The position numbers and the translations under genes are program-made. From NCBI GenBank assembly GCA_963791225.1, contig CAWBRV010000003.1, positions 372,001 to 436,000 on the forward strand: a DNA stretch of 64,000 nt, read 5' to 3'. This document shows positions 53,788-63,720 of this stretch, piece by piece (within the stretch, counting starts at the first letter, position 1; every line of letters starts with the position of its first letter). A model generated the notes under the pieces. It was not told where the DNA came from. It ran no database searches and saw only the letters and a list, made by a program, of their open reading frames with translations. This stretch comes from PALSA-612 sp963791225. Lineage in GTDB: Bacteria; Actinomycetota; Thermoleophilia; Gaiellales; Gaiellaceae.

Positions 53788-55115
53788 CTAGGACTCGAGC
53801 AGGCGCAGGATCCCGGCGACCGGGATCGAGATCCAGTCCGGCCGGTTATCGAGCTCGTAGCGGAGCTCGTACACCGCTTTCTCGAGCTCGAAGATCGAGA
53901 GCAGACGGGTCGTCGCCTCCTCGCTCGCAGGCAGGAGCGAGTGGTCGACCGTGTCCATGTAGCCGCCCAGGAACTCCTCGCGGGCCCGGCGCTCCCAGTC
54001 CTCCGGCACCGCGACGCCGCGCCGGATCGACCCCGCGGAGGCCGCGTAGGCGAACGAGCGGAGCATTCCCGCGACGTCGCGAAGCGGCGAGCGCTTCCGC
54101 CGGCGCTCCGCGAGCGGCCGCGCGGGCTCGCCCTCGAAGTCGATCACGAGCCAGTCGCCGGACGCCCACAGCACCTGGCCGAGGTGGTAGTCGCCGTGGT
54201 GGCGCACGAGCTTGCCGATCGCCCCGAGCTGCGCCAGGCCGCGCAGGCGCTCGCGCACGTCCTCGGCGCGGCCGAGGATCGGCGCCAGCGCCTCGTCGTC
54301 GGCCGGGAGCTCCGCGAAGAGCGTCTCGATCTCGTCGTCGATCGTCGCCGTCAGCAGGGCGAGCGACTCCCCGCTCGGCTCCTCGGCGGAGAACGCGGGG
54401 TCGGACGGCTCGGAGCCGAGCGTCGTGTGCAGTGTGCCCGTGATCTCGCCGAGGCGCCGCAGCCGGCCGAGGAAGCCGTCTGGTGAACGCTCCAGCTCCC
54501 GGAGTGCGAGCGCCCAGCCGTCGATCGCGCCGGGGACGAAGGTCTGCAGGATCCCGAGCGTCGCCTCGAGCGGACGGCCGATGTACGCATACCAGCCCCC
54601 GAGCGCCGGGATGTTCGGGAACTCGTGCTCCGTCAGAAAGCGCAGTAGTTCGAGCTCCGGGTTCAGCCCCGGCTCGAGCCGGCGGAAGATCTTCAGGATC
54701 AGCTCGTCGCCGAAGACGACCGACGTGTTCGACTGTTCGCTCTCGATCCGCCGCGCGACCTGCAGCTCGCGATCGAGCGCGGCGAAGCCCGGCACCGCGT
54801 TGAATTCGACCGCTCCGTCGTCTCCGCTCACCCGGGCGCCGCTCCGGATCATGTGCACGATCTCGTGGGCGGACGAGTCGTCGTCGAGCGCGTCCTGCAG
54901 CCCGTCGTCCTGCCCGAGCATGAGCTGGTAGAGGTCGTGCGTCCCCTCGGGATAGCGCAGTTCTGCGAGCACGATGTGGAGCGACGGTTCGAGCTCGCGC
55001 AGCGGGATGACGTCGACGACGCCCGCGCCGACGAGCTCGCGCGTCTTGGCTCCGAACCAGCGCCGGCCCAGAACGTGGCCGACCAGCGCAGCCTCGTCCA
55101 GGCGCAATGCAGCCG

Positions 55116-55119
<4 letters not shown>
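53788..55119 (-). CDS. mak: Maltokinase
   Basis: Phosphorylates maltose to maltose-1-phosphate, the GlgE substrate, linking trehalose to alpha-glucan synthesis; 443 aa. Typical Mak features: N-terminal cap RRWFGAKTRELVG, a kinase-like core with SNTSVVFGDELILKIFRR, and catalytic segment VRHHGDYHLGQVLW with WLVIDFEGEP (Asp residues for catalysis and metal). The C-terminal EKAVYELRYELDNRPDW closes it. The ATG overlaps the treS stop by 4 nt. The treS-mak arrangement, often fused in other actinobacteria, is here two coupled genes. Confidence 0.94.
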
Positions 55120-56765
<1,646 letters not shown>

Positions 56766-56958
56766 CGGTGCCGGCCGGGTGGGATGGAGGGCATCGCGGG
56801 GATTCTTACCTGCGCGCCGCCGCCTCCACCGCGGGCTGCGGATCGGAGGCGACGAAGGGAGGAGTTACGAGTCCGGCTTCCAGGGCAGGGAAGCCGCTCC
56901 CGGGTCTGTACCCGCGTTTCGTGGGTTTCTAACGCGCCGGTCCGTCCGGTCCGGCGCC
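56766..56958. other. Divergent intergenic region
   Basis: About 190 bp between treS and the 90-aa protein. No open frame with coding signal and no recognised riboswitch. It includes partly self-complementary GC-rich segments such as GGCTTCCAGGGCAGGGAAGCC (about 56875-56895). Confidence 0.4.
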
Positions 56959-56964
56959 TAGCGT
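56959..56964 (+). promoter_or_regulatory. -10 box for the 90-aa protein
   Basis: TAGCGT, 30 nt upstream of GTG 56995. Because the gene also has AGGAGG (56985-56990) it appears to be leadered. Confidence 0.4.
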
Positions 56965-56994
56965 GCGCAGCGGCCCGCGTCGAGAGGAGGATCC

Positions 56995-57267
56995 GTGGAC
57001 GACACGTTCGACCTGGCGATCAAGGAGCACCTCGAGCTCCAGCGCCGCAACCGCCTGCTGGAAGCCGAGATGCCGCTCGAGCTCTACAAGGAGCCGGGCT
57101 CGACGCCGGCGGTCTCGGTCTCGGTCTCGGCCTCGGTCTCGGCCGTGCTGGAGGACACGCAGGAGTGGGCGCTGCCGGAGGATCCGACGGTGCTCGGGCA
57201 CGAGCCGCTGTTTCCCGCTGCCGAAGAGCTCTGGGCGGGGACGCCGGCGTTCGACTGGGGGGATTGA
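56995..57267 (+). CDS. Small acidic protein of unknown function
   Basis: 90 aa, GTG start behind a good AGGAGG at 4-nt spacing. The sequence opens with an amphipathic helix (FDLAIKEHLELQRRNRLLEA), continues through a Ser/Val alternation (SVSVSASVSAV) encoded by repeated GGTCTC, and ends with acidic, Pro/Trp-rich DTQEWALPEDPT and TPAFDWGD. No known domain is recognised. It may be a small structural or partner protein. It lies between treS (divergent) and the nuclease-helicase gene (same strand, 100 bp downstream with its own promoter). Confidence 0.6.
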   Translation: MDDTFDLAIKEHLELQRRNRLLEAEMPLELYKEPGSTPAVSVSVSASVSAVLEDTQEWALPEDPTVLGHEPLFPAAEELWAGTPAFDWGD

Positions 57268-57355
57268 CCCGGCCGGTCGGCCCGGCGCGAATCCCTGGAA
57301 CGTGCGTCTCGGCCTGGTTTGCCGACCACAAGTAAGAGGGACAGCGCGACGCCGC

Positions 57356-57361
57356 GATACT
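57356..57361 (+). promoter_or_regulatory. -10 box for the nuclease-helicase
   Basis: GATACT ends 6 nt before GTG 57368. Confidence 0.45.
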
Positions 57362-57367
57362 TGAGCG

Positions 57368-60300
57368 GTGGATCTCCGCGACGGTCGCATCCTCCTCTCG
57401 CCGAGTGATCTCACCGGCTATCTCGCCTGCACGCACCTGACCACGCTCTCGCTCCAGGCAGCACGGGGGGACATCGACCGGCCCGGGACCGCAAACGGGC
57501 AGGCCGAGCTGGTCTTCCGCAAGGGGCTCGAGCACGAGCGGGCATACCTCGAGCGGCTCCGCGCCGAGGGGATGAGCGTCGCCGTCGTCCCGGAGGAGGG
57601 GAGCCTCGACGAGCGGGCCGAGGCGACGCGCGCCGCGCTGGCCGGCCAGGCCGACGTCGTCTACCAGGGCGTGCTCGTCGCCGATGGCTGGCGTGGCGTC
57701 GCCGACTTCCTCATGCGGCAGCCGGACGGTTCCTACGAGGCGCTCGACACCAAGCTCGCCCGGCACGCGAAGCCCTCCTACATCCTCCAGCTCTGCTTCT
57801 ACTCGGAGCAGCTCGCGCGGCTGCAGCGCCGCGAGCCGGAGCGCATCCACGTCCTGCTCGGGAATGGCGAGCTCCAGTCCTTTCGCCCGCGCGAGTTCGA
57901 CGCCTACGCGCGGCGTGTCCGCGGGCGGCTCGAGCAGTTCGTCGCTGCGCCGCCCTCGACGGAGGCTTACCCGTGCGACCACTGCGGCATCTGCGACTTC
58001 AAGCCGCTCTGCGACGCGTGGTGGGACGAGGTCGACCACCTCTGCCGCGTCGCCGGGCTCTACCGCAGCCAGATCGAGAAGCTCGAGGCCGACGGGGTCA
58101 CGACGCTCGCGGCCCTCGCGGGAGCCGAGGTGTGCCCGCCGGGCCTCAACGAGGAGACGTTCGAGAAGCTCCGCCGCCAGGCCCGGCTCCAGCTTTCTCG
58201 GCGCCGGACAAGCGAGCCCGTCTACGAGCTGCTCGACCCGCGCGCGGGCGCCGGCCTCGCGCTCCTGCCCGACCCGTCTCCCGGCGACCTCTTCTTCGAC
58301 ATCGAGGGCAACCCGTTCTGGGACGAGCAGGGCTCGCTCGAGTACCTGTGGGGCGTGCTCGACACGGACGGCGCCTTCGACCCGCTCTTCGCGGCCGACC
58401 ACGCAACCGAGCGGCTCGCCTTCGAGGCGTTCGTCGACCGCGTCCGCGTGCGGCTCGCCGCCGATCCCGCGATGCACGTCTACCACTACGCGGCCTACGA
58501 GATCACGGCGCTCCGCCGGCTGATGGGGCGCTACGGCACGCGCGAGGCCGAGGTCGACGACCTGCTTCGCCGGGGCGTCTTCGTCGACCTCTACAAGGTC
58601 GTCAAGGGCGGCCTGCTCGCCTCGGTTCGCGGCTACGGGCTCAAGGAAATGGAAGCCTTCCTCGGGTTCGAGCGCAGCGCGGAGATCAAGGACGGCGGCA
58701 CCTCGATCGTCGAGTACGAGCGCCACGTCCAGACGCGCGACCGGTCGATCCTCGACACGATCGCGGCCTACAACGAGGAGGACTGCGCGGCCACGCTCGC
58801 GCTGCGCGACTGGCTGCTCGGGCTCCGCGGCGAGGCACTCGCGCAGTTCGGGCCGTTCCCGCTCCCCGAGCCCGAGGAGCCGAAGCCGACGCCGCCGGCC
58901 AAAGTCGAGCGCGCCGAGCTGCGGGAGGCGCTGCTCGAGGCGGGCGAGGAGCTCGCCGCCCAGCTCCTCGACTACCACGACCGCGAGCGCAAGACGGTCT
59001 GGTGGGCGTTCTTCGAACGGATCGAGCAGACGCCCGAGCAGCTGGTCGAGGACGCCGACTCGATCGGGCTCCTCGAGTCCTTCGGCGAGCCAGAGGAGAG
59101 CGCCCGCTCGAAGATCCACCGCTTCAGGTTCCCACCGCAGGAGCACAAGCTGCGGGTCGGGGCTGACCCGTTCGACGAGGAGGGGCGCAACGCCGGGACG
59201 ATCGTCGAGCTCGACCGCGAGGCGCGGACGCTCGCGCTCAGGCGCGGCCCGTCGCGAGCCGAGCAGCCGCTACCGCGGGCGCTGATCCCGGGCCGGCCCT
59301 ACGACACGGATGCACAGGAGGACGCGCTCGAGCGGATCGGACGCTCGCTGCTCGCGGGCGACGCGCGCTACCCGGCGATCGAGTCGGTGCTGCGTCGCAC
59401 GCCGTTCCAGCGCGACGTCCAGACGACCGACCTCGACGATATGTCGGAGCTCGTGCTCGGGCTCGACGGCCGGCACCTCGTCATCCAGGGCCCGCCCGGC
59501 TCCGGCAAGACCTGGGTGTCGGGCCGGCTGATCGCGCGCCTGCTCGCCGCCGGCAAGCGCGTGGGCGTCGCCTCGACGAGCCACAAGGCGATCCACAAGC
59601 TGCTGGACGAGGTCGAGGCGGCCGGGATCGACGTCCAGGGCGTCAAGCGCGCGAGCGGCGGCAACCCCGAGTCGGTCTACGAGAGCGAGCACATCGAGAG
59701 CGTCACCGAGCGGGACGACTGCCACGACGCAGCGCTCGTCGGCGGCACGGCCTGGCTCCACGCGCACGAGGACTTCGACAGCCGCCTCGATTACCTGTTC
59801 GTCGACGAGGCGGGCCAGGTGTCGCTCGCGGATGCGGTCGCGATGGGCACGTGCGCGCGGAACCTCGTCCTCGTCGGCGATCCGCAGCAGCTCGCGCAGG
59901 TACTCCAGGGGACGCACCCGGACGGCGTGGGCATCTCCGTGCTCCAGCACCTGCTCGGCGACGACGCGACGATCGCGCCCGACCGCGGGCTCTTCCTCGA
60001 GACGACGTACCGGCTGCACCCGGACGTGTGCGGTTACATCTCGGAGGAGTTCTACGAGGGGCGCCTCCTGCCCGACCCGCGCTGCGCCGACCGCACGACG
60101 CCGTTCGGGACCGGGCTGTGCTTCCTGCGGGTCGAGCACGACGGCTGCCGGCAGGAGTCGGAGCTCGAGGCGGCTCGCGTTGCGGACGAGGTCGAGCGGC
60201 TGCTCGCGGCGGGCGTCGCGGCGGCGGAGATCATGGTCGTCGCGCCGTACAACGCGCAGGTGAACCTGCTGCGCGAGCTCGTTCCCGACGCGGTTGCCGT

Positions 60301-60559
60301 CGGGACGGTCGACAAGTTCCAGGGCCAGGAGGCCGACGTCGTGCTCTACTCGATGGCGTCGTCGAGCGGGGAGGACGTCCCGCGTGGGCTCGAGTTCCTG
60401 CTCTCGCGGAACCGCCTGAACGTCGCGATCTCGCGTGCCCGCTGCCTCGCGTACCTCGCCTGTTCGCCGCGCCTGCTCGAGGTCAACTGCCGCACGATCC
60501 CGCAGATGCGGCTCGCAAATGCGCTCTGCCGGTTCGTCGAGGACGCGCTGGAAATGTGA
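57368..60559 (+). CDS. RecB/Cas4-like nuclease - RNase H-like - SF1 helicase fusion (TM0106 family)
   Basis: 1063-aa DNA-processing protein. (1) N-terminal PD-(D/E)XK nuclease of the TM0106 RecB-like family, about 1-220: GVADFL and EALDTKLA supply the acidic-Lys core, and Cys21 plus Cys203, Cys206, Cys209 and Cys215 (CDHCGICDFKPLC) fit a 4Fe-4S cluster as in Cas4, AddB and Dna2. (2) A DEDD RNase H-like domain, about 300-490 (FFDIEGNPFWDEQG, YNEEDCAATLALRDWL). (3) SF1 Dna2/Smubp2-like helicase, about 640-1055: QGPPGSGKTWVSG near 708, FVDEAGQVSLADA, GDPQQLAQV, GTVDKFQGQEADV, SRNRLNVAISRAR. It likely acts in replication or repair. No cas genes are nearby. Confidence 0.88.
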   Translation: MDLRDGRILLSPSDLTGYLACTHLTTLSLQAARGDIDRPGTANGQAELVFRKGLEHERAYLERLRAEGMSVAVVPEEGSLDERAEATRAALAGQADVVYQGVLVADGWRGVADFLMRQPDGSYEALDTKLARHAKPSYILQLCFYSEQLARLQRREPERIHVLLGNGELQSFRPREFDAYARRVRGRLEQFVAAPPSTEAYPCDHCGICDFKPLCDAWWDEVDHLCRVAGLYRSQIEKLEADGVTTLAALAGAEVCPPGLNEETFEKLRRQARLQLSRRRTSEPVYELLDPRAGAGLALLPDPSPGDLFFDIEGNPFWDEQGSLEYLWGVLDTDGAFDPLFAADHATERLAFEAFVDRVRVRLAADPAMHVYHYAAYEITALRRLMGRYGTREAEVDDLLRRGVFVDLYKVVKGGLLASVRGYGLKEMEAFLGFERSAEIKDGGTSIVEYERHVQTRDRSILDTIAAYNEEDCAATLALRDWLLGLRGEALAQFGPFPLPEPEEPKPTPPAKVERAELREALLEAGEELAAQLLDYHDRERKTVWWAFFERIEQTPEQLVEDADSIGLLESFGEPEESARSKIHRFRFPPQEHKLRVGADPFDEEGRNAGTIVELDREARTLALRRGPSRAEQPLPRALIPGRPYDTDAQEDALERIGRSLLAGDARYPAIESVLRRTPFQRDVQTTDLDDMSELVLGLDGRHLVIQGPPGSGKTWVSGRLIARLLAAGKRVGVASTSHKAIHKLLDEVEAAGIDVQGVKRASGGNPESVYESEHIESVTERDDCHDAALVGGTAWLHAHEDFDSRLDYLFVDEAGQVSLADAVAMGTCARNLVLVGDPQQLAQVLQGTHPDGVGISVLQHLLGDDATIAPDRGLFLETTYRLHPDVCGYISEEFYEGRLLPDPRCADRTTPFGTGLCFLRVEHDGCRQESELEAARVADEVERLLAAGVAAAEIMVVAPYNAQVNLLRELVPDAVAVGTVDKFQGQEADVVLYSMASSSGEDVPRGLEFLLSRNRLNVAISRARCLAYLACSPRLLEVNCRTIPQMRLANALCRFVEDALEM

Positions 60560-60684
60560 CGCTTTCGGCACAGACGCGTGTGCGTTTCCCTGCTGCAATC
60601 GAACGGTGAGACGCGAACGGTCTGTTCGCCAGAGAGGAGGCATCCGAGCTGATCGAACGCCTGCGCGAGGGCCACGAGCCCGTT

Positions 60685-60704
60685 GTGCTAGCACAGTGCT
60701 AGCA
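60685..60704. promoter_or_regulatory. Candidate operator of the toxin-antitoxin pair
   Basis: Two palindromic GTGCTAGCA sites (60685-60693 and 60696-60704) spaced 11 bp apart. The second overlaps the -10 box TAGCAT (60700-60705), so an RHH antitoxin bound here would block polymerase. Confidence 0.6.
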
Positions 60705-60712
60705 TGACCAGG

Positions 60713-60994
60713 ATGCCGACGCTGTACATCCGGAACGTGCCCGTCGAGGTCTACGAGGCGTTGAAGGCAAGGGCGAAGCGGGAAGGGCGGTCGGTGAACG
60801 CGGAGGCGCTGAAGATCCTCGAGGACGTCGCCGAGCGAGAGCCCGATCCGCGTGCTCTGGTCGCGGAGCTCTGGGAGCTCTCCAAGGAAGTGAAGCGATC
60901 GCCCGGGGATCCAACGGCGGAAGAAGTGATCAGGATCCTCCGGGACAGCGGCGAAGAGGCGCTCGAGCGGAGACTGCGTGGCAAACCCTTCTGA
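60713..60994 (+). CDS. FitA-like ribbon-helix-helix antitoxin
   Basis: 93-aa DNA-binding antitoxin. The N-terminal RHH strand is MPTLYIRNVPVEVYEALKAR, followed by REGRSVNAEALKILEDVAE; the acidic C-terminal half should wrap the toxin. ATG 60713 is chosen because the -10 box TAGCAT ends 7 nt before it; ATG 60704 is an in-frame alternative but overlaps the -10 box itself. The gene overlaps the toxin by 17 nt, giving coupled synthesis. It is expected to repress its own promoter through the twin GTGCTAGCA sites. Confidence 0.82.
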   Translation: MPTLYIRNVPVEVYEALKARAKREGRSVNAEALKILEDVAEREPDPRALVAELWELSKEVKRSPGDPTAEEVIRILRDSGEEALERRLRGKPF

Positions 60995-61388
60995 AGCCGT
61001 GTTCGACACGAACGTGCTCGTTCGCGCTTTCGTCGACGAGTCGCGCGATGCGCGGACGTGGGTGGAACGGTTCGGTGCACGAGATCTCCGCGTTCTCGTG
61101 CCGGATCTGATCTTCGCGGAGTCTGCGAGTGCGCTCTCGCGCTATGCGCGTACCGGCAAACTGGAAGTCGGTCGCGTCCTCTCGGTGCTGGCGACGATCG
61201 TTCGGCTGCCCTTCGAGCCGATTCCCAGCCAACACCTTGCCCTTCCGGCGTGCGCCCTTGCGCAGGAGCACGGCATCACGACCTACGACGCGCACTACCT
61301 GGCGCTCGCCGAGGCCGAGGATGCCGTGCTCGTCACGGCCGACCGCCGGCTCGCCGAGGTCGCGTCGCGGAGCGTCCTGCTGGCATAG
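60978..61388 (+). CDS. PIN-domain toxin (VapC-like RNase)
   Basis: 136-aa PIN-domain endoribonuclease toxin. The four acidic positions are present: Asp in AVFDTNVLVRAF, Glu in LIFAESASAL, Asp in ITTYDAHYLALAE and Asp in VLVTADRRLAEV. GTG start inside the antitoxin 3' end. VapC enzymes cut tRNA or the sarcin-ricin loop; the target here is unknown. The complete operator, antitoxin and toxin suggest a functional addiction module, probably acquired independently of the surrounding metabolic genes. Confidence 0.9.
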   Translation: MANPSEAVFDTNVLVRAFVDESRDARTWVERFGARDLRVLVPDLIFAESASALSRYARTGKLEVGRVLSVLATIVRLPFEPIPSQHLALPACALAQEHGITTYDAHYLALAEAEDAVLVTADRRLAEVASRSVLLA

Positions 61389-61391
61389 CAT
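61386..61391 (+). promoter_or_regulatory. -10 box for the lactate-oxidase-like gene
   Basis: TAGCAT ends 6 nt before GTG 61398 and overlaps the toxin stop codon. Confidence 0.5.
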
Positions 61392-61397
61392 CGCCTC

Positions 61398-62558
61398 GTG
61401 AGCCTGGGCTTCGAGGGCGGCCAGTTCCAGACCGGGATCTACCTGTCCGGCGGCTACGAGTGGCCGCTGACGGCAGACGACTGGGAGGCGAGGGCCAGAG
61501 AGAAGCTCGAGCAGGCGCCCTTCGACTACGTCGCCGGCGGGGCCGGCACGGAGGCGACGATGCGCGCGAACCGGGAGGCGTTCGAGCGTCGACGGCTGCG
61601 GCCGCGCATGCTCACTGGCAACGTCAAGCGCGATCTGTCTGTCGAGGTGCTCGGCACCCGGTCGGCCGCGCCGTTCCTGCTCGCTCCGATCGGCGTGCTC
61701 AGCATCGTCCAGCCCGAGGGCGAGCTCGCCGCGGCGCGCGCGGCGGCGGCGAACGGCATCCCGGTCGTGCTCTCGAGCGCCGCTTCACACTCGATGGAGC
61801 AGGTGGCCGAGGCGATGGGCGATGCGCCGCGGTGGTTCCAGCTCTACTGGGTGTCGGACCGGAAGATCGCCGAGAGCTTCGTGCGACGCGCCGAAACCGC
61901 GGGCTACGGGGCGATCGTCGTCACGCTCGACACGCTCGTCCTCGGCTGGCGTCCGCGCGACCTCGCGAACGCGTACCTCCCGTTCATCCAGGGCGAGGGC
62001 TGCGCGCAGTTCTTCACCGACCCGGTCTTCCGGAGCTACCTCGCCGCGCCGCCGGAGGACGACCTGCTCGCGGCGGCGGCGCTCATGCTCTCGACCTACC
62101 CCAACCTCGGCCTGACCTGGGACGACCTCGACTGGCTGCGCGGGCTGACCGAGCTGCCGCTGCTTGTCAAGGGCGTGCTCACGGCCGAGGATGCGCTCGA
62201 GGCGAAGCGGCGCGGCGTCGACGGGATCATCGTGTCGAACCACGGCGGCCGGCAGGTCGACGGGGCCGTGGCGTCGCTCGACGCCCTCGTCGAGGTGCGC
62301 GACGCGCTCGGCGACGACACGACCGTGCTCGTGGACAGCGGCATCCGCTCGGGCGCCGACGTGGTCAAGGCGATGGCCCTCGGGGCCGACGCGGTCCTCC
62401 TCGGCCGGCCGTACGTCTGGGGGCTCGCGGTCGGCGGGCGGGAGGGCGTCGAGGTCGTGATCCGGCAGCTCCTCGCCGAGACCGACCTGACGCTCGCGCT
62501 TGCGGGCGGCACTGCCGTCCGTGACCTCGACCGAAGCGCGCTCGCCGCCGTAGAGTAA
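61398..62558 (+). CDS. FMN-dependent alpha-hydroxy-acid oxidase, lactate 2-monooxygenase-like
   Basis: TIM-barrel flavoenzyme that oxidises L-lactate or related 2-hydroxy acids, 386 aa. N-terminal FDYVAGGAGTEATMRANREAF, FMN-binding FLLAPIGVLSIVQPEGE, substrate/flavin segment RWFQLYWVSDRKI, Lys in LPLLVKGVLTAEDA, catalytic His in IIVSNHGGRQVDGAVASLDAL, and the phosphate site VLVDSGIRSGADVVKAMALGA. The WPLTADDWEARAREKLEQ start is typical of lactate 2-monooxygenases, which release acetate and CO2. Electron acceptor and product need biochemistry. Leaderless GTG, 9 nt after the toxin gene. Confidence 0.88.
   Translation: MSLGFEGGQFQTGIYLSGGYEWPLTADDWEARAREKLEQAPFDYVAGGAGTEATMRANREAFERRRLRPRMLTGNVKRDLSVEVLGTRSAAPFLLAPIGVLSIVQPEGELAAARAAAANGIPVVLSSAASHSMEQVAEAMGDAPRWFQLYWVSDRKIAESFVRRAETAGYGAIVVTLDTLVLGWRPRDLANAYLPFIQGEGCAQFFTDPVFRSYLAAPPEDDLLAAAALMLSTYPNLGLTWDDLDWLRGLTELPLLVKGVLTAEDALEAKRRGVDGIIVSNHGGRQVDGAVASLDALVEVRDALGDDTTVLVDSGIRSGADVVKAMALGADAVLLGRPYVWGLAVGGREGVEVVIRQLLAETDLTLALAGGTAVRDLDRSALAAVE
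62551..62556 (+). promoter_or_regulatory. -10 box for the acyl-CoA dehydrogenase pair
   Basis: TAGAGT ends 6 nt before GTG 62563 and overlaps the stop codon of the upstream gene. Confidence 0.5.
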
Positions 62559-62562
62559 GAGC

Positions 62563-63717
62563 GTGGACCTCCGCGACACGCCCGAGGAAGCCGCCTTCCG
62601 CGCCGAGGTGCGCGGCTGGCTGGAGGCGAATGTCCCGACCGAGCTCTCCGGGCCGCGTTCGAGCGAGGAGGAGTACGCCGATGCCTGGTTTCGGTGGAGC
62701 CGCAAGCTCGACGAAGCCGGCTACGCCGGGCTGACCTGGCCCAAGGAGTACGGCGGCAGCGGCGCGCCGTATCCGCACCAGGCGATCTTCCTCGAGGAGA
62801 CCGCGCGCGCCGAGGCGCCGCAGCACATGAACGTGATCGGGCTCGGGATGGCCGGCCCGACGATCATCGCCCACGGCACCGAAGAGCAGAAGGCGCGCTA
62901 CCTCCCGAAGATCCTCTCGGCGGAGGAGATCTGGTGCCAGGGCTTCTCCGAGCCGGACGCGGGCTCCGATCTCGCCTCGGCGCGGACGAGCGCGCGGCTC
63001 GAGGGCGACCATTTCGTCGTCGACGGCCAGAAGGTGTGGTCGTCGTTCGCGCACGTCGCCGACTGGTGCATCCTCGTCACGCGCAGCGACCCGGAGTCGG
63101 TCAAGCACGCGGGCATGACGTACATGCTCGTCGACATGCACGCCCCCGGGGTCGAGGTGCGGCCGCTGCGTCAGATCACCGGCGAGGCGGAGTTCAACGA
63201 GATCTTCTTCACGGGCGTCCAGGTTCCGGTCGAGAACGTCCTCGGCGAGGTCGGCCAGGGCTGGGGGGTCGCGATGACGACGCTCCTGCACGAGCGCGCA
63301 ACGCTCGGCTTCGCGCTGACCGCGATGCTCGAGGTCAACGTGCGCAAGCTGATCACGCTGGCCCGCGAGCGCGGCGTCGACGATGCCGGCCTCCGCGACC
63401 GCATCGCGCACGAATGGATCGAGCAGCGCGCGCTGCGACTGACGAACTACCGGGCGCTGACGATGCTGATGAAGACCGGCATGCCCGGCCCGGAGGGGTC
63501 CGTGTCCAAGCTCACGTGGTCGGAGTCGAACCAGCGCCTGACCAAGCTCGCTCTCGAGATCCTCGGCCCGGACGCGCAGCTCTCGAACGGCGACGGCCAC
63601 GGCTACTGGCAGTACCAGCAGCTCCGCAGCCGCGGCAACACGATCGAGGCTGGGACGTCGGAGATTCTCCGCAACATCATCGCCGAGCGCGTGCTCGGCC
63701 TGCCCCGGAGCCGCTGA
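62563..63717 (+). CDS. Acyl-CoA dehydrogenase
   Basis: FAD-dependent acyl-CoA dehydrogenase, 384 aa, introducing the alpha-beta double bond. N-terminal helical domain with GLTWPKEYGGSGAPYPHQAI, FAD/substrate strands WCQGFSEPDAGSDLASARTS and KVWSSFAHVADWCI, VGQGWGVAMTTLLHERA, and C-terminal SRGNTIEAGTSEILRNIIAE. The usual catalytic Glu position in the last part reads as IEAGTSEI, typical of the FadE26/27-like group. With the next gene it forms a pair, as in heterotetrameric steroid side-chain dehydrogenases; the substrate is unknown. Confidence 0.92.
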   Translation: MDLRDTPEEAAFRAEVRGWLEANVPTELSGPRSSEEEYADAWFRWSRKLDEAGYAGLTWPKEYGGSGAPYPHQAIFLEETARAEAPQHMNVIGLGMAGPTIIAHGTEEQKARYLPKILSAEEIWCQGFSEPDAGSDLASARTSARLEGDHFVVDGQKVWSSFAHVADWCILVTRSDPESVKHAGMTYMLVDMHAPGVEVRPLRQITGEAEFNEIFFTGVQVPVENVLGEVGQGWGVAMTTLLHERATLGFALTAMLEVNVRKLITLARERGVDDAGLRDRIAHEWIEQRALRLTNYRALTMLMKTGMPGPEGSVSKLTWSESNQRLTKLALEILGPDAQLSNGDGHGYWQYQQLRSRGNTIEAGTSEILRNIIAERVLGLPRSR

Positions 63718-63720
63718 CCC

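Noticed and set aside
57368..58020. CRISPR-associated Cas4
   Set aside because: The nuclease is part of a 1063-aa helicase fusion of the TM0106 type, and there is no cas gene or array.
60600..60702. Remnant reading ASELIERLREGHEPVVLA before the antitoxin, like a Phd/YefM fragment
   Set aside because: It is only about 26 codons, lacks a start codon and ends in the operator; chance similarity cannot be excluded.
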